From Bacilli bacterium (GTDB lineage Bacteria; Bacillota_I; Bacilli_A; RF39; UBA660): a stretch of DNA of 64,000 bases. Of the stretch, positions 33,997-43,228 are shown piece by piece. Under the pieces are notes generated by a model that worked only from the letters and a program-made list of their open reading frames with translations, searched no databases and was not told where the DNA came from. The stretch's first letter is position 1; each line of letters begins with the position of its first letter. The stretch covers positions 1 to 64,000 of the forward strand of contig JAGBNN010000007.1 of NCBI GenBank assembly GCA_017634385.1, in the 5' to 3' direction. The translations under genes were made by a program, and so were the position numbers.

Positions 33997-35496
33997 TTAT
34001 TTTTTTATATATTTTTTGAAAAAACTAAGTTCTTTTTTATAAAAAATTAAACTTATTATAAAATAAATAATTAGCATAATTATAGAATATATTATTAAAT
34101 GTATTCCCCAATTTAATATTGTATATTCTACATTTGGTATTAATAATATACATATTAATATTCCTATAAATGTGCTTATACCAAATATTAACAATTTTGA
34201 ATAAAAACTCCATGATGAGTATGATTTTATTATTGATTTTGTAAAATATACATGGAATATCATTCTATATAACATACCAACTATAGTACCTATTGCTATA
34301 CCTATAAGTCCATATTTATTTACCAATAATATTGAAATTACAATATTTAGTAATGCTTCTATAAATGCTGGTTTTGTAATTTCTTTAAATTTATTTGCAG
34401 CATATGCTAAATTTAAATGTGGTAATTTTAGCAAATATATTGCCTCAGATATTAGTAATAAAACACCAAAAATTGGTTGATAATAATTAGCATCAGTTAT
34501 TCCTTTTGTATATAACATAACAAATGGAGTTATTAATAACCCTGCTATTGAAAAGCTAAAGAAAACTAACAAGTCTGTTATATATTCATATATATTAATT
34601 TTATCAACAATTACTTTTTCATCACCCTTAGCTAGTGCATGTCCAATAGTAGGATTTATACCATTAGCAATAGAATTAATGATTGTTCTTAATCCTGTTG
34701 TAACTAATGCATATACACTATATATAGATACTGTTGCTAAATCAGTAAAAATTGTTAATATTGTTATATCTGTACTGAAATGAATGAATGCAGCTATATT
34801 TATAGCAAATCCATTCCATCTATTTTTTAATAATTCATTATCTATTTTTGCTTGTTTATTTAATTTATAATTTTTCTTTATATATCTTGAATAAACAAAA
34901 GGTTGTAATAAAAATAATGTTCCACTAATTAATTTTAATACATGGATATTTGGATATATTTTCACACATATAATTACTAAAATTAAATTCAATATTATCA
35001 TTACTATTTGTGCTATTGAAACAATATAAACTTTTTTATCTGCATTTAATAAAGTCTTTAATGTTAATGAATACATATATTGAATTAATAAATTTAATGA
35101 TAATATTAGTGTTAAACTAAATACATATATAAATGAAAATTTAGTATTCATAAATATAGGATATAATATCCCTAATAATACTGAATAAACTATGAATATT
35201 ACTCCAATTTTCTTATAAAATTTATTAGCTGTATTTAATATAGAACTTATTTTTTCATTATCTCTATTAACCAACGGTTTATAAAGGCTTGCAGTTATAA
35301 CACCAGTTACACCACCTTCAACAAGTCCTATATAACTTAAAAATTGAGCTAAAGAAGATATTAAACCATTTACATTAGAACCAAAATATAAGAGTATTAT
35401 CTTTGGAATTATAAATGTACTAACAATATTACATATTTGTAAAATTAAACTAAATATTACATTTAATAACGTCTCTTTATTTTTCAATTTTTTCAT
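33997..35496 (-). CDS. polysaccharide flippase (Wzx-like, MOP superfamily)
   Basis: 499 aa, about 12 to 14 membrane segments through the whole length (for example LNVIFSLILQICNIVSTFIIPKIIL at the start). The loop LYFGSNVNGLISSLAQFLSYIGLVEGG is typical of Firmicutes oligosaccharide flippases. It should move the lipid-linked repeat unit across the membrane. It overlaps the end of licD by 20 bases; its ribosome binding site lies in licD. Confidence 0.88.
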   Translation of the reverse strand: MKKLKNKETLLNVIFSLILQICNIVSTFIIPKIILLYFGSNVNGLISSLAQFLSYIGLVEGGVTGVITASLYKPLVNRDNEKISSILNTANKFYKKIGVIFIVYSVLLGILYPIFMNTKFSFIYVFSLTLILSLNLLIQYMYSLTLKTLLNADKKVYIVSIAQIVMIILNLILVIICVKIYPNIHVLKLISGTLFLLQPFVYSRYIKKNYKLNKQAKIDNELLKNRWNGFAINIAAFIHFSTDITILTIFTDLATVSIYSVYALVTTGLRTIINSIANGINPTIGHALAKGDEKVIVDKINIYEYITDLLVFFSFSIAGLLITPFVMLYTKGITDANYYQPIFGVLLLISEAIYLLKLPHLNLAYAANKFKEITKPAFIEALLNIVISILLVNKYGLIGIAIGTIVGMLYRMIFHVYFTKSIIKSYSSWSFYSKLLIFGISTFIGILICILLIPNVEYTILNWGIHLIIYSIIMLIIYFIISLIFYKKELSFFKKYIKK

Positions 35497-36298
35497 CTTT
35501 ATCTCTCCAGTAAACTTTCATTTTATGATGACTTTTTCGTTTTTCTTTAGGTGGAAGCTTCATATAATCTCCAAATGTAGTTTTTAGTATTTCATCATAA
35601 TTAGACGAAATCATTGATTCTATATTTTCAAATTTTACTTTTTTATATAATTTCATATTATCAGTAAGTTGAATTTCTTTCTTGAAACCATATGCTGGCC
35701 AATTAGATAATATATAATTTGTTTTTTTGATATTATTCCTATACATATTTTCATATATTTTGATTAAATTGTTATTGCCTATTATATGAGCAATAAAATT
35801 TCTTAATCTTTTAATTATATTTTTTTCCTTTTTTATTTTATCTCTATTTTGTGCACTACTTCCTATAAGCATTTTTACTAATACAATGGTTTTATATTGT
35901 ATATAACGAATTATTTTATTATTAGAAACATATTTATATTTAAATATATCTAAATATACTCCATAATTTTCAATTACTTCTTGACCTTCTTCAATTAAAA
36001 AAGTTCTTCTATCTATCAATTTTGAAAAGGGATATGAATAATCTTGATTATTTGATTCAAGTAAATAATATTTATCATTTTTTTTCTTCAATATATCAAT
36101 TAACTTTTCATATTCATTAGGCATTAATATTATATCTATATCATCATCCCATGGAATCATTCCCTTATGTCGTATTGCCCCAATTAATGAACCCCCAATT
36201 AAAGAATAGTTAATATTATTTTTATCACATATTTTAGTGATATAATCTAGCATTTCAATTAAAAGTAATTGCTGCTCTTTTATACTTATTTTCTTCAT
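35477..36298 (-). CDS. LicD family phosphotransferase
   Basis: 273 aa. The LicD/nucleotidyltransferase core is clear: YSLIGGSLIGAIRHKGMIPWDDDIDIILMP, then the family-typical YPFSKLIDRRTF and VYLDIFKY. LicD proteins transfer phosphocholine or similar phospho-groups to cell-surface sugars. No choline uptake genes (licABC) are in the window, so the group is unknown. Its ATG overlaps the stop of the polymerase gene (ATGA). Confidence 0.9.
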   Translation of the reverse strand: MKKISIKEQQLLLIEMLDYITKICDKNNINYSLIGGSLIGAIRHKGMIPWDDDIDIILMPNEYEKLIDILKKKNDKYYLLESNNQDYSYPFSKLIDRRTFLIEEGQEVIENYGVYLDIFKYKYVSNNKIIRYIQYKTIVLVKMLIGSSAQNRDKIKKEKNIIKRLRNFIAHIIGNNNLIKIYENMYRNNIKKTNYILSNWPAYGFKKEIQLTDNMKLYKKVKFENIESMISSNYDEILKTTFGDYMKLPPKEKRKSHHKMKVYWRDKDEKIEK

Positions 36299-37524
36299 AT
36301 CAAATCCTCCTTTTTAACAAAATCGTAATATTTTATTGTAAAAATTATATAAATAATAAAAACAAACATATGTGTATAGTGAAAACATGATTCTGTTATT
36401 CCTCTAATTAAATTGGATATTAAATATGCAAACAAATAGAAATATTTCTTATCTAATGAAATTATATTTAACCCACATTTAAGACTTTTGACAAATAAAA
36501 ACATATATGTAACAAACCCAATAATCCCAGAAGACAACAATAAATATAAAACACCATTGTGCGTATCATTTGGAAAAGACAAATTATATAATTGCATATA
36601 GTTTTTAGAATTACCAATAATTTCATTATCATATCCATATCCAATTATAGGCTTTTCTTTAATAAAATTAATCGCTTTTTGCCAAATTAATGTTCTTCCA
36701 GAAAATGTTGTTGATTTATTTGCAAATACAGACGAAATCAATCCAATGTCAACATTAAATAATACGACTATAAAATATAGTATCCAAATAATTAAACATA
36801 CTATCAATGCATTTTTTGCTATATTACGATTATTTTTAATGATTCTATTAATTAATAGCAATACAAAAAAAATACACATTGTAAAAATACTTGTAATACT
36901 CTTAGTTAAGAATATTGCCAATATTACAAACAAAATTATAAATATGTTTTTTAATTTCAATTTTTCATAGTATAAATAATAAATTGAAACTATCAAAGGA
37001 AAAAGTAACTCAAACAAAGAATTCCTATTATTTGCTACTCCTAAAAAAGCATATGAATCCCATCCCTCATATAATACTCCTATTGATGGAAAAAATATAT
37101 AAACAAAATAACTGAGTATTAATAAAAATGAAACTACTAATATAAAAATTTTAAAAAAACTTTTTATATTTTTAAAGTTATAGATAAAATATACATAAAA
37201 AATATACATATAACCAATTGAAAAACTTCGTCTTAATAATGTAATTAAATTTAAATTTCCGTTGATACTTGTCGAAATTACATTGATAATTAATATAAAA
37301 ATGAAATAAATTGATATATTTTTTATAGTTTTTTTCTCTGAATGAGTCAAATTAATATTTTTTACATATGATAAAACATAAATTATTAAAAATGCACGCA
37401 CACAATTTATTAATATATCTGGGTGAATTGAATAATTATTAAAGAATAATATATTTGTATTATAAGGAAGTATAGTTAATAGTAACATAATTAAATATAT
37501 ATTAGCTGTTTTTATTTTTATCAT
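36295..37524 (-). CDS. O-antigen ligase/Wzy-like polymerase
   Basis: 409 aa with about 11 membrane segments. The Wzy/ligase loop is visible as GRTLIWQKAINFIKEKPIIGYGYDN, followed by FPNDTHNGVLYLLLSSGIIGF. It is probably the capsule repeat-unit polymerase because it lies among flippase and glycosyltransferase genes. It overlaps its neighbours on both sides by 1 to 4 bases and ends in TGA. Confidence 0.85.
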   Translation of the reverse strand: MIKIKTANIYLIMLLLTILPYNTNILFFNNYSIHPDILINCVRAFLIIYVLSYVKNINLTHSEKKTIKNISIYFIFILIINVISTSINGNLNLITLLRRSFSIGYMYIFYVYFIYNFKNIKSFFKIFILVVSFLLILSYFVYIFFPSIGVLYEGWDSYAFLGVANNRNSLFELLFPLIVSIYYLYYEKLKLKNIFIILFVILAIFLTKSITSIFTMCIFFVLLLINRIIKNNRNIAKNALIVCLIIWILYFIVVLFNVDIGLISSVFANKSTTFSGRTLIWQKAINFIKEKPIIGYGYDNEIIGNSKNYMQLYNLSFPNDTHNGVLYLLLSSGIIGFVTYMFLFVKSLKCGLNIISLDKKYFYLFAYLISNLIRGITESCFHYTHMFVFIIYIIFTIKYYDFVKKEDLI

Positions 37525-38531
37525 TATCCCAACCTCCTATTTAAAAAGCAACAAATTTTTTTAAATAAATTGTTTTTGTTATATGAATTTGTATAACTTT
37601 TATACATTAATATGAAATGTATTAAAAATATCTTTTTAAAAATATTATATTTACTTTTCAATACAATATTTTTATATTCAAATATTGTCCTTTTACATTT
37701 ATCATATATTTCTTCATTGAAATAATTACTTGAAATCATTTTAATAAGAAGTTTAATGGATATAAATACATATGACATTTTAATATTTTTATTAAATTTT
37801 GGATATAAATTATTTGTTTCATACAATAATTTATCATATTGATTTAAAATATCAGTATTTTTAATATTAAAATGATTATGCATTATACTTGATGTACTTC
37901 CTATATAGTAATTATATAATTTTGCATTAGAAAAAACTATATTACCAATATTGTTTTTAATAACTTCATAATTAAAATATAAGTCTTCTCCAACTGCAAC
38001 ATTCTGAAATGTTATATTCTTTAAATTTTGCTTATTATACATCTTATTACAACAAGATGATAGAAAATCTTTTCCATTTACTAAACCATTCAACGCTTCA
38101 TCTTGGTTTAATATTCTTATTTTATTTTGCCCACTATATTCTTTTATGCTATTTATATCACTTATTTTATTACTTTTTACTACAGACATATATGAATTTG
38201 TATTCATAATATTTTCAACCATATATTGTATATATTTTTTATCTAAAAAGTCATCACTATCTACAAAACATATATATTTACCTTTTGAATTTTTAATACC
38301 TATATTTCTTGCGGAAGAAACACCTCCATTACTTTTATGAATTACTTTCACTCTAGTATCTCTTTTACAATACTGATCACATATTTGTCCACTCGAATCT
38401 GTAGATCCATCATCTATTAACAATATTTCTATGTTTTTATATTGTTGGTTTAATATAGAATCAAGGCACTTACACAAATATTTTTCACAATTAAATATAG
38501 GCACAATTATTGAAACTAATAATTTCTTCAT
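37524..38531 (-). CDS. family 2 glycosyltransferase
   Basis: 335 aa GT-A enzyme. Typical features: VSIIVPIFNCEKYLCKCLDSILNQ, IEILLIDDGSTDSSG, NGGVSSARNIGIKNSKGKYICFVDSDDFLD with the DxD-type metal site. It should add one sugar of the capsule repeat. It starts behind AGGGGG right after the frameshifted glycosyltransferase gene. Confidence 0.92.
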   Translation of the reverse strand: MKKLLVSIIVPIFNCEKYLCKCLDSILNQQYKNIEILLIDDGSTDSSGQICDQYCKRDTRVKVIHKSNGGVSSARNIGIKNSKGKYICFVDSDDFLDKKYIQYMVENIMNTNSYMSVVKSNKISDINSIKEYSGQNKIRILNQDEALNGLVNGKDFLSSCCNKMYNKQNLKNITFQNVAVGEDLYFNYEVIKNNIGNIVFSNAKLYNYYIGSTSSIMHNHFNIKNTDILNQYDKLLYETNNLYPKFNKNIKMSYVFISIKLLIKMISSNYFNEEIYDKCKRTIFEYKNIVLKSKYNIFKKIFLIHFILMYKSYTNSYNKNNLFKKICCFLNRRLG

Positions 38532-38542
38532 ATATTATCCCC

Positions 38543-39291
38543 CTAAATTCTCCTTAATACTGCATGTACATTTTTCCAAAATAAATAATGTAATGATTTT
38601 AATACATTTAATTTTTCTTCTTCTCTATATAGATACCATAATGATTTTTGAGTTCTTAATTTATTTGATGAATTTGAATTTGGTATTCTTCTATAATATG
38701 AAAATACTTCTGGGATACCATATGCAACATAGCCTTTTCTTAATATTCTCCACCATGTTGCTGTATCTTCAACATAATTATATTTGGCATATATATATCT
38801 TCTTTAGATAACTTATCCATATCAAACATTACTGTAATTGTTGATATAATATTATTTTTTAATACTTCTTTATATTTTAGTATTTCTTTTGCAATTACTT
38901 TTTTTCCTGTTGGAATGCAATATTCATTTGCGAATTCATATGAATGATAAGAAAAAGCACAATCTTTTTCATTCATAAATTTTACTTGTTTTTCTAACTT
39001 ATCTTTATCCCATAGATCATCTGCATCTAAAAAACATATATATCTACCTTTAGCTTTTGTAATACCATTATTTCTAGATATTGCTGCTTTTGAATTTGTT
39101 TTATTATTTATTAATTTTATTCTTTTATCTTTATATTTTTTTATTACATTAACACTATTATCAGTTGAGCAATCATTAACTAGTATCAATTCCCAATTTG
39201 TATAAGTTTGATTAAGTACTGTATTAATAGTTTCATCTAAGAATCTTTCAGCATTATATACTGGTACTACTATACTTACTAAATCTGTCAT
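38543..39291 (-). pseudogene. family 2 glycosyltransferase, frameshifted at an AT repeat
   Basis: The first 170 residues are a normal GT2 domain (VSIVVPVYNAERFLDETINT, LILVNDCSTDNS, CFLDADDLWDKDKLEK). The frame then changes at an AT dinucleotide run (about 38789-38800) and ends early near 38740. In the other frame the family C-terminus continues: YNYVEDTATWWRILRKGYV, then SNSSNKLRTQKSLWYLYREE, to a TAG at 38543. The present run is (AT)5; (AT)4 would restore one open frame of about 249 residues. It may be phase-variable, broken, or a sequencing error. Confidence 0.85.
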
Positions 39292-39377
39292 ATGTATCCC
39301 CCTTACATGACAAAAACTGCTTATTAGGCAGTCTTAGTTGTTTATTTTATTTTTGTTTTACCCCTTTATTCTTTTTA

Positions 39378-39992
39378 TTATGCTAATTTTTCTTGAGTTT
39401 TTAGATCTTCAATTTCACTTTTTATTCCTAATTTACCAATATCTACGCTTTCTTTCTTTAAAACAACATATATTGTTTTAAAAACTATATATATATCTTG
39501 TTTGAAAGAAAAGTTTTTAACGTATTGTAAGTCATAACTTATTTTTTGAAATATAGATATTCCATTTCTACCACTTGCTTGAGCAAGTCCTGTCATACCT
39601 GGTAATACTTTTACTCTTCCTCTTTGAGTTTCATTCATATATTCAAAATATTCTGGTATCCAAGGTCTTGGTCCTATAAATGACATTTCTCCTTTTATTA
39701 TGTTAAATATTTGTGGTAGTTCATCTAAAGAAGTCTTTCTTATAAATTTACCTACTTTAGTATATTGATCTCCTTTAGAAAAATCTCTTACATCATTATT
39801 AACTTTCATAGATCTAAATTTCATTAGTTTAAAGTTTTTACCATCTTTACCTGTTCTTTCTTGTTTAAATAAAGCTGGTCCTTTATCTTCTAACTTAATG
39901 CATATTGCGATTATTATCATTGGTATTAATAATACTAATAACATAATAAGTGCGATTGTTAAATCTAGTCCTCTTTTTACATACTTATACAT
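39378..39992 (-). CDS. initiating sugar transferase (undecaprenyl-phosphate phosphoglycosyltransferase)
   Basis: 204 aa of the short PglC/EpsL type: one N-terminal re-entrant membrane helix (about 10-32), then KLEDKGPALFKQERTGKDGKNFKLMKFRSM, TSLDELPQ, and GPRPWIPEY. It should start the capsule repeat by moving a sugar-phosphate onto undecaprenyl phosphate. It is the first gene of the operon, behind AGGGGT. Confidence 0.93.
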   Translation of the reverse strand: MYKYVKRGLDLTIALIMLLVLLIPMIIIAICIKLEDKGPALFKQERTGKDGKNFKLMKFRSMKVNNDVRDFSKGDQYTKVGKFIRKTSLDELPQIFNIIKGEMSFIGPRPWIPEYFEYMNETQRGRVKVLPGMTGLAQASGRNGISIFQKISYDLQYVKNFSFKQDIYIVFKTIYVVLKKESVDIGKLGIKSEIEDLKTQEKLA

Positions 39993-40027
39993 ACAAATTA
40001 CCCCTGTTAATTAAATTAGTGCAACTT

Positions 40028-40055
40028 ATTATATATAAAAAAAATATTTTGTCAA
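40028..40055 (-). promoter_or_regulatory. capsule operon promoter
   Basis: TTGACA (40050-40055), 16 bases, TATAAT (40028-40033), both boxes consensus. Confidence 0.8.
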
Positions 40056-40075
40056 TTATTGTCGAAAAAAAGTAT

Positions 40076-40103
40076 AAAAAATATAACCTAAAGGTTATAT
40101 TAT
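40076..40103 (-). terminator. terminator of the DUF1016 gene
   Basis: ATATAACC/GGTTATAT stem and T tract, overlapping the TAA stop. Confidence 0.7.
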
Positions 40104-40971
40104 CATGTATTCCCTTGATATTATTCTCTTATCTGAACAGTATTCTATTACATATTTATTATCTTTTTTACATATTATTATTCCTATTGTCTTATTTTGA
40201 TATATATTTTTTATATTGTTATCTATAAAATTCATATATACTTCTATTTGTCCTATATATTCTTTTTTTAAATTAGTTACTTTTAATTCTATTACTACAT
40301 AACAATTAAATTTTATATTGTATAGAAGTAAATCTATATAATTATAGGTATCGCCTACTTTCATTATCTATAAAAGAATATCCTTCACCTAATTCTTTTA
40401 AAAATGATGGTATATCTTCTAAAATTAATTGATGTAAGACTTTTTCATTAATTATATCTATATTATTCTTATTTCTTATAACAATTGGATTTAATACTAA
40501 ATCTTTGATTTCAATATTGTTATTATTAATTAATTTATTTTTTGTTTCTAATGGTAATCTTTCATATTCTTTTGATTTTACTTTAAATTCTAATTCTCTA
40601 ACTGATAAATGCTTATTTATGGTAGATTCGATATAATAATTAATAAGATTAATTTCTAAATTAAATAATAGTCTTAAATGGCTCCATGTTAATTGTGTCC
40701 ACATCGTGGACACTTTTGGATTATTAAATATATTATAAAATTGTCGCATTCTAAATAATGTTCTTTTATTATATTTTTTACCTACTTCTATTACTAATTT
40801 TTTAGAATATTCATCTATTATATTATCTCCATAATGTTTACCTGCTTCAAAAAGTAACTTACCTATTTCAAAATATGTTATAACTTTATGTCTTTCTTTT
40901 GAATAATCTTTTATTTTTGAATATATATGATCATCTATTAATTTATTTTTTATTTGATTGTAATAATTCAT
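40095..40971 (-). pseudogene. DUF1016 (YhcG-like) nuclease, frameshifted
   Basis: The first frame (40342-40971) holds the DUF1016 N-terminal domain: KERHKVITYFEIGKLLFEAG, YNKRTLFRMRQFYNIF and LTWSHLRLLF. The second (40095-40364) holds the PD-(D/E)XK nuclease end: YNYIDLLLYNIKFNCYVVIELK and IGQIEVYMNFID. They overlap by 23 bases in different frames near 40350, inside what should be the start of the nuclease domain, and some linker residues seem lost. The family is common in mobile and accessory regions. Translation as two proteins cannot be excluded, since the second frame has its own ATG. Confidence 0.8.
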
Positions 40972-40987
40972 AATATCCTCCTAATAG

Positions 40988-41018
40988 ATTATTTGCTTTT
41001 TATATGTATTATTCCATT
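40988..41018 (-). promoter_or_regulatory. AATGGAA-N17-AATAAT element, copy c
   Basis: AATGGAA (41012-41018) and AATAAT (40988-40993), one base wider than the other copies and one mismatch in the first box. It directly follows the truB terminator T tract. Confidence 0.3.
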
Positions 41019-41050
41019 AAAAAAGACAGTTTTATATAAAAACTGTCTTT
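41019..41050 (-). terminator. truB terminator
   Basis: AAAGACAGTTT/AAACTGTCTTT stem, 7-base loop, T tract; overlaps the last truB codons. Confidence 0.85.
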
Positions 41051-41868
41051 GGTTTTACCTTTTTTGAATCACTAGGGTCTGTTGTGTATATAGCTATTAA
41101 TTTATCTTGATATATGAATGCTATTTTAGGTGAATTATATCTATTTTCTAGTTTTTGACCATGACTTATCTTATTTTTTAAAAATTCATCTACTTCTACA
41201 GTTGGAATATCTATTATTTGTTCCATTGGAATTAAATTATATTCATCATCTATATCTATAGAATCTTCTATTTTTATATTTCCTTGCTTTGTTCTTTTTA
41301 AATTACTCATAGTTCCTATTACATTTAATTTATCACATATATCATTTATTAAACTTCTTATATATGTTCCTTTAGAAACATTACATTTAAAAGTAAATGT
41401 ATCTTCTTTAAAATCTAATAGTTCTATATCATTTATATATACATCTTTTATAGGAAGTTCTACATCTTTTCCTTCTCTTGCATATTCATATAACTTTTTA
41501 CCATTTACTTTTACTGCGGAATATATAGGTACTGTCATATGATATTCTCCTTTAAATGAATTAAGTACTTTTATTAATTCTTCTTTATCTATATGTTCTT
41601 TCCTTTCTTCTAATATATTACCTGTGATATCGTATGTATCTGTTTTAATACCTAATTTTACTTCAGCGATATATTCTTTATTTAATGATGTAATATCTTC
41701 TACTAACTTTAATGCTTTACCTATGGCTAATACTAATACTCCTGTTGCGAGTGGATCAAGTGTTCCAGTATGACCTACTTTCTTAGTATTTAGCCTTTTA
41801 GATACTATATTTACTACGTCTCTAGAAGTCATATCTTTTCTTTTATTTATTATTAATATTCCATCCAT
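41032..41868 (-). CDS. truB: tRNA pseudouridine-55 synthase
   Basis: 278 aa. The opening MDGILIINKRKDMTSRDVVN and the catalytic motif KVGHTGTLDPLATGVLVLAIG (Asp in HTGTLDP) are clear; KLYEYAREG and KGTYIRSLINDI also fit. It modifies U55 of the tRNA T loop. It is not directly joined to rbfA as in Bacillus; three other genes intervene. Start behind AAGGTGAT. Confidence 0.96.
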   Translation of the reverse strand: MDGILIINKRKDMTSRDVVNIVSKRLNTKKVGHTGTLDPLATGVLVLAIGKALKLVEDITSLNKEYIAEVKLGIKTDTYDITGNILEERKEHIDKEELIKVLNSFKGEYHMTVPIYSAVKVNGKKLYEYAREGKDVELPIKDVYINDIELLDFKEDTFTFKCNVSKGTYIRSLINDICDKLNVIGTMSNLKRTKQGNIKIEDSIDIDDEYNLIPMEQIIDIPTVEVDEFLKNKISHGQKLENRYNSPKIAFIYQDKLIAIYTTDPSDSKKVKPKTVFI

Positions 41869-41895
41869 AATATCACCTTTTTTATATTATAACAT

Positions 41896-41922
41896 AAAAA
41901 ATAATGCCAAATGGCATTATTT
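41896..41922 (-). terminator. glucosaminidase-like gene terminator
   Basis: AAATAATGCCA/TGGCATTATTT stem, T tract. Confidence 0.75.
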
Positions 41923-42522
41923 TCTTGATATTGAAGACATATAACTTCTTACTTTTTGAGCCCATACTTGACTCTCAGCATATCTTGAATTCATTTTTTC
42001 TGGTGTATTTAATCCTCTTGCATAATAAGTTGCTAGATTATCTACAAATGATTTTATTCCTTCATCTATATTACTAAATGCTTTATAAGAACCACCGTTA
42101 CACCCAGGAGATCCTTTTTGTCCTCCTACATTATAACAATTTCTAGTTAATCCTGAACATCTTCCACTATTACATCCTGATTCTAGTAATATTATTGAAA
42201 GTGCTACATAAGGATCTACTCCTTTTTCAAGTGAGTAACTTGCGAGTAATTCTCCTTTACCTGCGATTGTATCTTTCATTGATCTATTTAATTTAGCAGA
42301 AAGTTCACTCATTGTCATATTATCATATACTATTACTCTTCTTGTTAAAGCTTGATCTTTAGTTCTATCTTGTACTAAATCTAATATTTCTTTTGGTTCT
42401 TCTTTTTTATTATTTATAGATGCTTGTAATTTATTTTTATCTATATTTGATAAAAATAATGAAAATGATATTATTGTAACCATAGAAACTATAAATACTG
42501 TGATTACTTTGTTATTTATCAT
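41917..42522 (-). CDS. membrane-anchored glucosaminidase-like wall hydrolase
   Basis: 201 aa. An N-terminal membrane segment (about 5-25) is followed by a linker and a lysozyme-like domain: GELLASYSLEKGVDPYVALSIILLESG, NCYNVGGQKG, YKAFSNIDEGIKSFVDNLATYY. This looks like GH73/bacteriophage-type glucosaminidase, with ES-Gly as the likely catalytic Glu. Three Cys pairs may form disulfides. Its first 80 residues resemble the neighbouring 3D-domain protein, so the two share an ancestor at the N-terminus. Confidence 0.78.
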   Translation of the reverse strand: MINNKVITVFIVSMVTIISFSLFLSNIDKNKLQASINNKKEEPKEILDLVQDRTKDQALTRRVIVYDNMTMSELSAKLNRSMKDTIAGKGELLASYSLEKGVDPYVALSIILLESGCNSGRCSGLTRNCYNVGGQKGSPGCNGGSYKAFSNIDEGIKSFVDNLATYYARGLNTPEKMNSRYAESQVWAQKVRSYMSSISRK

Positions 42523-42541
42523 AAATTACTCCTTTATTAAG

Positions 42542-42567
42542 AAAAATCCAATATACATTGGATTTTT
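42542..42567 (-). terminator. terminator of the 3D-domain gene
   Basis: AAAAATCCAAT/ATTGGATTTTT stem, short loop. Confidence 0.75.
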
Positions 42568-43159
42568 ACCAGTTTACGTATATATCTATAATACCATGAG
42601 AACATCCTGTATCATATACTTTAGCAGGTCCAAGTGATGTTATAAGTATTGTTCCTTTTGACATAAATGATGGATTAGCTGCGACACATATATATCCATC
42701 TCCATCTCTTACAGTTCCGTCATTTGCGACGTGTCTTCCTGGTATTCTTAATCCTACACCTGGAAGTACTCTTTGAGAATAATATGTCTCTTTATGACCA
42801 TTAAAATAAATGGCTCCTTTGTTTTTAGAAAGTCTTGATGATGAATATGTATATAAATCACTATATTTCATTTCAAGTGTACCTGCATATAAAGCTTCTT
42901 GTTTTTCAGCAAATGTCATTTCATCATAAGTTTTCTTTCTTATTGTTAAACCACCAAGTTTAACTTTATCTTCTATTAAGTCTAATACTTCTTCTTTTTC
43001 TTCTTCTTTATTTTCTTTAATCATACTTACAGACGCTACTGCTTTTTGTAAGTCTTCTTTATCTACATTTGATAAATAAGTTGAAAATGCAATTACAGTT
43101 AGCATTGATACTAAAAATACTGCGATTACTTTCTCATTTATTAATCGAAATATATTCAC
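42566..43159 (-). CDS. secreted 3D-domain protein (lytic transglycosylase fold)
   Basis: 197 aa. One N-terminal membrane segment (about 10-30), a linker, then a 3D domain: VLPGVGLRIPGRHVANDGTV, GYICVAANPSF, GPAKVYDTGCSHGIIDIYVNW. The Asp residues of the MltA/YuiC-type catalytic pocket are present (DTG, IDIY). It probably cleaves peptidoglycan. A GTG start 6 bases after GAGGTG is preferred; earlier in-frame starts lack a site. The N-terminus matches that of the glucosaminidase-like neighbour. Confidence 0.8.
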   Translation of the reverse strand: MNIFRLINEKVIAVFLVSMLTVIAFSTYLSNVDKEDLQKAVASVSMIKENKEEEKEEVLDLIEDKVKLGGLTIRKKTYDEMTFAEKQEALYAGTLEMKYSDLYTYSSSRLSKNKGAIYFNGHKETYYSQRVLPGVGLRIPGRHVANDGTVRDGDGYICVAANPSFMSKGTILITSLGPAKVYDTGCSHGIIDIYVNW

Positions 43160-43228
43160 TTTTTTCACCTCATTTGTCTTTTCGTGAAGCAAATTAATGA
43201 TACCATATTTCCCTTATATAGTCAAATT

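Noticed and set aside
38146..38811. Plus-strand frames opposite the glycosyltransferase genes
   Set aside because: They are hydrophobic shadow frames of A+T-rich minus-strand genes, without start signals.
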